Positions 47,964 to 53,706 of a stretch of 53,706 bases of DNA are shown here, piece by piece (positions within the stretch are counted from its first letter, which is position 1; each line of letters starts with the position of its first letter). The stretch is from Treponema sp. (GTDB lineage Bacteria; Spirochaetota; Spirochaetia; Treponematales; Treponemataceae). Position numbers and translations under genes: made by a program. The notes beneath the pieces were generated by a model that searched no databases, was not told the DNA's origin, and saw nothing but the letters and a program-made list of their open reading frames with translations. The stretch is taken from the NCBI GenBank assembly GCA_016296205.1, contig JAEDJS010000006.1:1-53706 (forward strand), given 5' to 3'.

Positions 47964-50078
47964 TTACAGCATTGGGCAACAATTTTGTGGATCACAAATA
48001 TTTATACACTCACTTTTAGAAACAGGACATCTTGGGGCAAAAGGACAACCAGGTTCCGGATTAGCAGGATCTGTTACTTTTCCAGGAATTGATTGTAAAT
48101 TAGTCTGGGAATAATGCATTCCAAATTTAGGAGTACTTTCCAAAAGACACTTTGTATAGGGATTTCTGGGATTATTGATTAAATCACTTGAAATTCCTTC
48201 TTCCATAATTTTTCCGCCGTACATAACAATCATTCTGTCACTGATTTGAGAAACAAGATTGATATTATGGCTGATAAAAATAATAGAAAGCCCCCTGCTG
48301 TTTTTTAATTCAAGAAGAAGGTTAACGATTTGAGCCTGAATTGTTACATCAAGGGCCGTTGTTGGTTCATCAGCGATTAACAGACTGCACCCCTGGGCAA
48401 GAGAAAGTGCAATTGATATTCTCTGAAGCTGACCACCGCTAAATTGATGAGGATAATTTACGAGACGTTCCTTTGGATTTGGCAGACCAACTTCCTGCAA
48501 AAGTTCAACTGCTTTTAAATCCGAAGCTTCCCGTGTAATTTTTGGGTTAGAATTTTTTAAAGCTTCAAAAAATACATTTCCCATATTCTGCAAAGGATCA
48601 AAAGACCGGCCTGGCTCCTGGAAAATAATTCCGATTTTTTTACCACGGATATTTCTTAACTGAATTTTATTGTAATCAAAAACATTTTTTCCTTCAAAAT
48701 AAATTTCACCTGAAATTTTTGCATTACCAGGAAGTAGTCGTGGAATACAGGAAGTTGTAACACTTTTGCCGCTGCCGCTTTCTCCAACTATTCCAAGAAC
48801 AGTTCCCTTTTCCATAGAGAAAGAAACTCCACGAACGCTGTGAACTGTTGCAGTTTTTGTTCCCCGGAAAATTTCAAAATCAACAAAAAGATTTTCAACA
48901 CTCAAAAAATTTCTTTTTGCAGAAAGTTCTGATTCAACTGAGCCAAAAACATTATTCTTATTTGCTGGAACCTTTGAATCACTCTTTTTATTCTTTTTAA
49001 AGTTAAAGAAATCTTTGAAGCTAAAAAACACTGCATGATAAGGATCAAAAAAATCTCTTAATGAATCACCAAGAAAATTAAATGATAGGGTAACAATCAG
49101 AAGAAGATAAACAGGATTCAAAAGCCATGGATAATTTTTTAAATTACTCAAAGTGGAAATATCCCTGTTAATAAGACTACCCCAGCTGACTGCAGGATCA
49201 CTAATACCAAGACCAAGATAACTTAACGTAGTTTCGCTCATAATAAAACCAGGAACAGAAAGCGCTGTACTTACAATCAGAAGGCTGGCCATCTGGGGAA
49301 CAATGTATTTAAAAATAATTACAAAACCTGGAATACCTTCAAGCTGTGCATTCTGAACAAATTCTTCACGCTTAATACTGTGAATCAACCCGCGGACAGT
49401 TCTTGCACTTCCCGGCCATCCAACAAGTGAAAGAATAAGCGTGATAATCATATAACTTTTTCCGCTGTCCATATTTGTATTTAAAAGAGAACGCAAAAAT
49501 AAAATCAGGTAGAGAGACGGAATGAGCATAAAAAATTCACTAAGCCTCATAATAGACCAGTCTGTGAGACCCCCATAAAATCCGCTTACACCACCAAGGA
49601 GAACCGCAAGAAACAGTGAAATAAAACTTGCAATAAATCCAATCGTAAGACTAATTCTGGAACCAAGCACAATTCTGGAAAACAGATCACGGCCAAGATT
49701 ATCTGCCCCAAGCAAAAAAACTGGATATTCCTGATTGTTGTCTTTAAGACCAAAAAGATGAAGGTCACTTTTTATAAGGCCAAGAATTTTGTAGGAATCA
49801 CCATGAACAAAAAAACTAATCTTGTGATGAAACTCATTTCCTTTAACAGGAACATATTTCCAGTTTAGAGAATTGATGCATCTGTATTCCCGTGCTTCAA
49901 AACCGTGTTCAGAAATGCGCACATTTTTTGGATGAAAAGTTGAATTATCAAATGAATGAACTGCAGAATAAGGAGCAAAAAAATCCGCAAAAATCATTAT
50001 CAGATAAATTACGCAAATGAGAATAAAAGAAATTAAAGCAATAGGACGAGTCTTTAAATATACAAAAAATTTTCTCAT
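47964..50078 (-). CDS. Oligopeptide ABC transporter permease-ATPase fusion (OppC-OppD)
   Basis: This 704-residue protein joins two usually separate subunits. Residues 1-355 are OppC-like: a first membrane segment (about 13-33), a ~95-residue periplasmic insert, LLGADNLGRDLFSRIVLGSR, several further membrane helices and the coupling motif EEFVQNAQLEGIPG. A Lys/Ser-rich linker (about 356-390) leads to OppD: Walker A GESGSGKS (432-439), IIFQEPGRSFDPLQ, FSGGQLQRISIALSL, LLIADEPTTALDVT and a C-terminal Cys region (CPFAPRCPVSKSEC). The frame is uninterrupted. Fused permease-ATPase proteins are known in some ABC families but unusual for Opp. Confidence 0.93.
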   Translation of the reverse strand: MRKFFVYLKTRPIALISFILICVIYLIMIFADFFAPYSAVHSFDNSTFHPKNVRISEHGFEAREYRCINSLNWKYVPVKGNEFHHKISFFVHGDSYKILGLIKSDLHLFGLKDNNQEYPVFLLGADNLGRDLFSRIVLGSRISLTIGFIASFISLFLAVLLGGVSGFYGGLTDWSIMRLSEFFMLIPSLYLILFLRSLLNTNMDSGKSYMIITLILSLVGWPGSARTVRGLIHSIKREEFVQNAQLEGIPGFVIIFKYIVPQMASLLIVSTALSVPGFIMSETTLSYLGLGISDPAVSWGSLINRDISTLSNLKNYPWLLNPVYLLLIVTLSFNFLGDSLRDFFDPYHAVFFSFKDFFNFKKNKKSDSKVPANKNNVFGSVESELSAKRNFLSVENLFVDFEIFRGTKTATVHSVRGVSFSMEKGTVLGIVGESGSGKSVTTSCIPRLLPGNAKISGEIYFEGKNVFDYNKIQLRNIRGKKIGIIFQEPGRSFDPLQNMGNVFFEALKNSNPKITREASDLKAVELLQEVGLPNPKERLVNYPHQFSGGQLQRISIALSLAQGCSLLIADEPTTALDVTIQAQIVNLLLELKNSRGLSIIFISHNINLVSQISDRMIVMYGGKIMEEGISSDLINNPRNPYTKCLLESTPKFGMHYSQTNLQSIPGKVTDPANPEPGCPFAPRCPVSKSECINICDPQNCCPML

Positions 50079-50087
50079 ATCAACTCC

Positions 50088-51191
50088 CTAAACTTTTGAA
50101 TAACGGATTCTAGGATCCACAAAGGCAAGCAGAATATCACTCAATACCATTCCCAAAAGAACAAGGAAAGAAATAAACATACTGTTGGCAAGAACAAGAT
50201 TAATATCCTGCTGCAAAACCGCATCATACATCAGGCGACCAATTCCAGGATAAGCAAAAATAATTTCCAGCACTAAAGACCCGCTGAACAAGGACGCCAG
50301 AAGATTAGCACTTCCGGTAATATAAGGATTAAGCGTGTTTCTAAAAGCATGATTAAGATACACACGTTTTTCGGAAATTCCCCGGGACCGCAGCGCAAGA
50401 ATATATGGCATTCCCATCTGGTCAAGCATTGTGGCTCTGATCATTCTCATTGTTCCACCTGTGCCACCAAGAAAACTGGCAAGAAGTGGAATAAAAATGT
50501 GATGCATGTAACTGAATGAAAATTTTAATGGAGCGCTTTTAAACGGAAAATCCGGATAGGCAGTTACCGGGAAAAGTCCCGAAACACTGGCAAAAAGCTG
50601 GAGAAGAATTAAAAGTAAAATTCCGGGAAATGCGTGAAAAAACAAAGCAAAAAAAGTTGCAGCTACATCGATTCTTGTACCCGCTTTGCTTGAAAAATAA
50701 ACTCCAAGAATAAAACTAAAAAGAGTGATGAACACCAGGGAAATGATATTCAGCACCAGAGAGTTAATCAACCTTGTGCGGATTAAAAAGCTTACCGGCG
50801 CTTTTGAAATCAAACTTACTCCAAGATCATGATGAACAATAACTCTGTCAAGCCATTTAAAATACTGAACGTAAAATGGTTTATCAAGACCAAGCTCTGC
50901 ACGCAAAACTTTCATCTGTTCTTCGTTGATTTCATTTTTATTGAGAGAAGAAGAATTTGAATTTCCACCTTTCATTTCTGTTCCAGACATTAACTGCTGA
51001 GTCATCATTTGATCAACAATATCACCTGGCGCAAGTTCCATAAGTGCAAAGAGAGCAAAACCCAGGAAAAACAAAATTACAATCATGGTAATTATTCTTG
51101 AGAAAATAAAACTCAACAATGGATTTTTCTTTCTGAACAAATCCCATGGATAGGTAACAAAATATTTTAGTCTGGCAAAAAAGTTCTTCAT
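50088..51191 (-). CDS. oppB: Oligopeptide ABC transporter permease OppB
   Basis: The 367-residue membrane protein has a first transmembrane segment (about 30-52) ending in LMELAPGDIVDQMM, a polar periplasmic loop with LRAELGLDKPFYVQYFKWL, and five further helices with the coupling motif YILALRSRGISEKRVYLNHAFRN (20-residue core around LRSRG). It ends AFVDPRIRYSKV, typical of the family. It lies ten bases after oppA and ten before the OppC-OppD fusion. Confidence 0.94.
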   Translation of the reverse strand: MKNFFARLKYFVTYPWDLFRKKNPLLSFIFSRIITMIVILFFLGFALFALMELAPGDIVDQMMTQQLMSGTEMKGGNSNSSSLNKNEINEEQMKVLRAELGLDKPFYVQYFKWLDRVIVHHDLGVSLISKAPVSFLIRTRLINSLVLNIISLVFITLFSFILGVYFSSKAGTRIDVAATFFALFFHAFPGILLLILLQLFASVSGLFPVTAYPDFPFKSAPLKFSFSYMHHIFIPLLASFLGGTGGTMRMIRATMLDQMGMPYILALRSRGISEKRVYLNHAFRNTLNPYITGSANLLASLFSGSLVLEIIFAYPGIGRLMYDAVLQQDINLVLANSMFISFLVLLGMVLSDILLAFVDPRIRYSKV

Positions 51192-51200
51192 ATAACCTGC

Positions 51201-53048
51201 CTAATCAGAATCTTTTAAAAAAATGTATTCAGTCTGGGCTCCATCTTTGTTGTCAAAATAAAAATTTGAAGAATCCCATCGATTGTTAAGAGCACAGAAA
51301 CTTCTTGACTTCATAAGATAAATAATTGGACACTGCTCCAGTATTATCCGCTGTTCTTCATCCCAGATTTCTTTTGCTTTTTTAGGATCAACTGTGTAGC
51401 TTCCTTCATTGTATAAATAATCAACTCTTGCTTCCCATTCTGTTGCCGGTGATTCCTGAGACGGATACCACAGATGAAGATTTCCCGAAGACGGCCAGAC
51501 GTTACTTCCCTGACTTGGAAATGCATTTGCACCCAGCCCAATAATTACACTCTGCCAGTCAAAGGTTGAAGTAAGCATTTCGATTACTTTCTGAAAATCT
51601 GTCTGACGGATATTCACTGTAATTCCGATTTTTGAACATTCATCACTTATAATCTGGGCTATATCGTTTACAACTGCTCCACCACTGGAAATTGTCAAAT
51701 CAAATTCAACTTTGTTACCATCCGGGTCAACACAATTTTTTTCTGAATCCCATGTGAAACCGATTTTTAAAAGAAGCTGTTTTGCTCTTTCCAGATCGTA
51801 TAAATATTCAAGAACAATGTCCGGATTATAATAAGGATTTATTTCCGGGAAAAAATCAATTTTTGGCTGAGCAAGACCACGGTAAACCTGGCTGGAAATT
51901 CGATCTCTATTTAAAAGACAGCTCATAGCCTGACGAAACTCTTTTTTAGTAAACCATGAATAGAATTTTTTATCTTTATTTGAAGGATTCTGATTAAAGC
52001 TCCAGAAGCTTGCACCAAAACTTCCTTCTGCATTATAAACAGTATATTTGTCTGCAGCATTCTGAATTACTTCGTCAAGCTGCTCAGGCGTTGGAGAATA
52101 TAATTCTGTTTTGCCTTCCCTGAACAAAAGATAATCTGTATTATGATCGCCAACAATCTGCAGAACCATTTCGTTATAAAATGGAATGGAAGTACCGTCT
52201 ATTTTTTTATGATAAAAAGGATTTCGTTTGTAAACAAGTCTCTGCCCCGGTGTATATTCCACAAGATAAAACATACCGCAGCTTGGAATTGTTTTTACGT
52301 CGCAGGCAACTGTAAAAAGTTTTTTTAGACCTTCTGCACCACCTTTATCTTTTGCAGCTTTGTAAACAAAACTGGGAGTTAAATTGGTATTTGTTGCAAG
52401 AAGAGGATCTGCCACGATTCTTGGAAAAATAAAATCAAAAGTTTTTTCACCAGTTTTAACGCACTCAATTTTCTGCTGGCTTCCATCTTCCATGGTAATA
52501 AAATGACCGGAATATGCACTGGAAGCAAACACGGGATCAGCTTCTACTTCATTGTACCACCAGACAACATCATCGCTTGTTACAGGAATCTTTTCTGATG
52601 ACCCGTAATAAGTCCAGAACAAATCATCATGGAGAGTATAATGAACAGTAAGAGTATTTGATTTTGAATCAGTAGAAATTTTATAGTCTGCACATCGTGG
52701 TTTCCATTGCCTTGTGTGATAATCAAAGTCGATTAAATAATCCTGCATTTTGGAAACCAGTGCATTACTTGAGCCATCCCTTTCTGCAATAAGAATGTTA
52801 AAGGTTTTTGGATCGTCTAAAATTGTATCGTTCCATGTACCACCAGTATTGCCGGCTTTAAAATCCTGTTTTTCATAGGGCTTGCTTACTGTATTTTTTA
52901 GAAACAAATCACCGTTGCCCGCAATAATTTTTTCTATTTCTTCCAGAGTATATTCTTTCTCTTTTTTGCAGGAAAACAATAATCCCGGAAGAATTAAAAA
53001 CAATGGGACGCAAACAAAACATTGCAAAAATCTAGCGGTACACTTCAT
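51201..53048 (-). CDS. oppA: Oligopeptide ABC transporter substrate-binding lipoprotein OppA
   Basis: The 615-residue protein has a lipoprotein signal (hydrophobic core FVCVPLFLILPGLL, lipobox LFSC, Cys27) and the SBP family 5 fold: GGTWNDTILDDPKTFNILIA, LHDDLFWTYYGSSEKIPVTSDDVVWWYNE, GMFYLVEYTPGQRLVYKRNP and FRQAMSCLLNRDRISSQVYRG, with WDEEQRIILEQCPIIYL near the end. It captures peptides for OppB, OppC-D and OppF. It starts five bases after the argS stop, so it may be co-transcribed with argS. Confidence 0.94.
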   Translation of the reverse strand: MKCTARFLQCFVCVPLFLILPGLLFSCKKEKEYTLEEIEKIIAGNGDLFLKNTVSKPYEKQDFKAGNTGGTWNDTILDDPKTFNILIAERDGSSNALVSKMQDYLIDFDYHTRQWKPRCADYKISTDSKSNTLTVHYTLHDDLFWTYYGSSEKIPVTSDDVVWWYNEVEADPVFASSAYSGHFITMEDGSQQKIECVKTGEKTFDFIFPRIVADPLLATNTNLTPSFVYKAAKDKGGAEGLKKLFTVACDVKTIPSCGMFYLVEYTPGQRLVYKRNPFYHKKIDGTSIPFYNEMVLQIVGDHNTDYLLFREGKTELYSPTPEQLDEVIQNAADKYTVYNAEGSFGASFWSFNQNPSNKDKKFYSWFTKKEFRQAMSCLLNRDRISSQVYRGLAQPKIDFFPEINPYYNPDIVLEYLYDLERAKQLLLKIGFTWDSEKNCVDPDGNKVEFDLTISSGGAVVNDIAQIISDECSKIGITVNIRQTDFQKVIEMLTSTFDWQSVIIGLGANAFPSQGSNVWPSSGNLHLWYPSQESPATEWEARVDYLYNEGSYTVDPKKAKEIWDEEQRIILEQCPIIYLMKSRSFCALNNRWDSSNFYFDNKDGAQTEYIFLKDSD

Positions 53049-53053
53049 AAAAA

Positions 53054-53706
53054 TTACATTACATCAAGGTAGCCTACGAGAACAAGTTCCATTGCATTTT
53101 TAAGAACTGTGTGAGTGCACTGTGCAAGGAAAAGCCGTGACTGAGCAAGCTGTCTGTTCTGTTCCATTGCACCAACAATCGGACAGTCCCGGTAGAATGC
53201 GCTGAACAGTTTGCAAAGATCATAAACATAAGCGGCCATTACACTTGGGTCAAAATTATCTGCAGCTTTAAGAACAGTTGCAGGGAAATCACCAAGTTTC
53301 TTTACAAGGTTCCATTCACTTTCTGTAGAAAGGAGAGCAATTGCTTCATCACTGGAATCTGCTTCAAGACCAACTTCTTTTGCCTTACGCAGGATAGAAG
53401 CAATACGTGCACCCATGTACTGAAGGTAAGGACCAGTATTTCCGTTAAATGAAAGACTTTCTGCAGGATTGAACAGCATGTCTTTTACAGGAGCAACGTT
53501 AAGCAGGTAATAATGCAATGCAGCAAGTGCAACTTTTTCTGCAACTTCATCAGGGTCACCAACACTTTCGTCACGACCTTTTTCTGTAATTGCTTTAAGT
53601 GCATCTGCATGGAGACTGTCGATTAAATCATCGGCATCAACAATTGTTCCTTCGCGGCTCTTCATTCATCCGCTTGGCAGGTTAACAAGACCATAGCTCA
53701 AATGAT
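53054..53706 (-). CDS. argS: Arginyl-tRNA synthetase, 3' part, interrupted by an in-frame TGA; runs off the window
   Basis: ArgS charges tRNA-Arg. At the window edge the minus strand reads HLSYGLVNLPSG, then TGA (53666-53668), then MKSREGTIVDADDLIDSL in the same frame, a continuous match to the class I ArgS sequence around its KMSKS-equivalent. The rest is the C-terminal anticodon-binding domain: GDPDEVAEKVALAALHYYLL, FNGNTGPYLQYMGARIASIL and FYRDCPIVGAMEQNRQLAQSRL. The residue expected at the TGA is Lys or Arg. ATG 53665 directly after the TGA opens a 203-residue frame, which alone could not be an active synthetase. Whether this is a sequencing error, a pseudogene beside another argS, or a split gene is unresolved. 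Confidence 0.85.

Noticed and set aside
53666..53668. TGA in argS as a selenocysteine codon or a recoded Trp
   Set aside because: Many genes here end normally with TGA (for example 1047, 34050, 42153), Trp is coded by TGG, and ArgS has no selenocysteine at this site; no hairpin of the SECIS type is obvious after it.

Overview
The window is about 53.7 kb of AT-rich spirochaete chromosome, most likely from a host-associated Treponema. The indicators are a pair of FlaA-type flagellar sheath protein genes, the treponemal cheA / cheW-cheR-like fusion / cheX / cheY operon, a short mraZ-to-ftsZ division cluster without mraY, murG or ftsI, several spirochaetal lipoproteins, and a ylqG/ylqH-like flagellar gene pair behind the trmD operon. 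The species cannot be fixed from sequence alone. I see no insertion sequence, prophage or CRISPR array. Unusual content comes as fusions, broken genes and small regulatory repeats inside core gene blocks.

Layout. 103-4518 (+) is an N-degron proteolysis block: an Aat-like transferase, clpS, clpA and a classical aat. 4508-6309 (+) is a umuDC-like mutagenic polymerase operon whose UmuD starts at the self-cleavage position and lacks the Ser/Lys dyad. 6338-11380 (-) holds tRNA-Val(GAC) and the chemotaxis operon. 11433-20764 (-) holds dapL, hslU, hslV, xerC, topA, dprA, a TPR lipoprotein and xerD. 20784-28830 (-) is the division and wall cluster (reading 5' to 3': mraZ, rsmH, ftsL, murF, ftsW, ftsQ, ftsA, ftsZ), headed by a promoter with a 10-bp-periodic MraZ-box array.

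28983-29849 (+) is an uncharacterised nuclease-like protein. 29954-31456 (-) is the flaA pair under a sigma-28-type promoter. 31785-32159 (+) is a small exported protein with its own promoter and terminator. 32280-38089 (+) is a zinc/manganese ABC operon whose ATPase carries a Cys/His-rich insertion and whose last gene fuses a phosphoglycolate-phosphatase-like HAD domain to MutS2. 38231-39823 (+) is pgi. 39906-41519 (-) holds tatD, tRNA-Leu(UAA) and a zinc-knuckle protein.

41609-46098 (-) is the rpsP / KH protein / rimM / trmD / rplS operon continuing into a FliK-like gene, a FlhB C-terminal homologue, two small genes and yraN. A decayed second TatD-family gene lies at 46312-46585. 46577-53048 (-) is a peptide-transporter operon (oppA, oppB, an oppC-oppD fusion, a TrpR-like regulator, oppF) directly behind argS. 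The argS reading frame contains an in-frame TGA and runs off the right edge of the window.

Recurrent themes. Several genes have a good -10 box only 6-9 bases from the start codon and no Shine-Dalgarno sequence, so leaderless transcripts look common here. Protein quality control (ClpAS, Aat, HslUV), DNA maintenance (XerC, XerD, TopA, DprA, MutS2, UmuC) and division genes lie close together.
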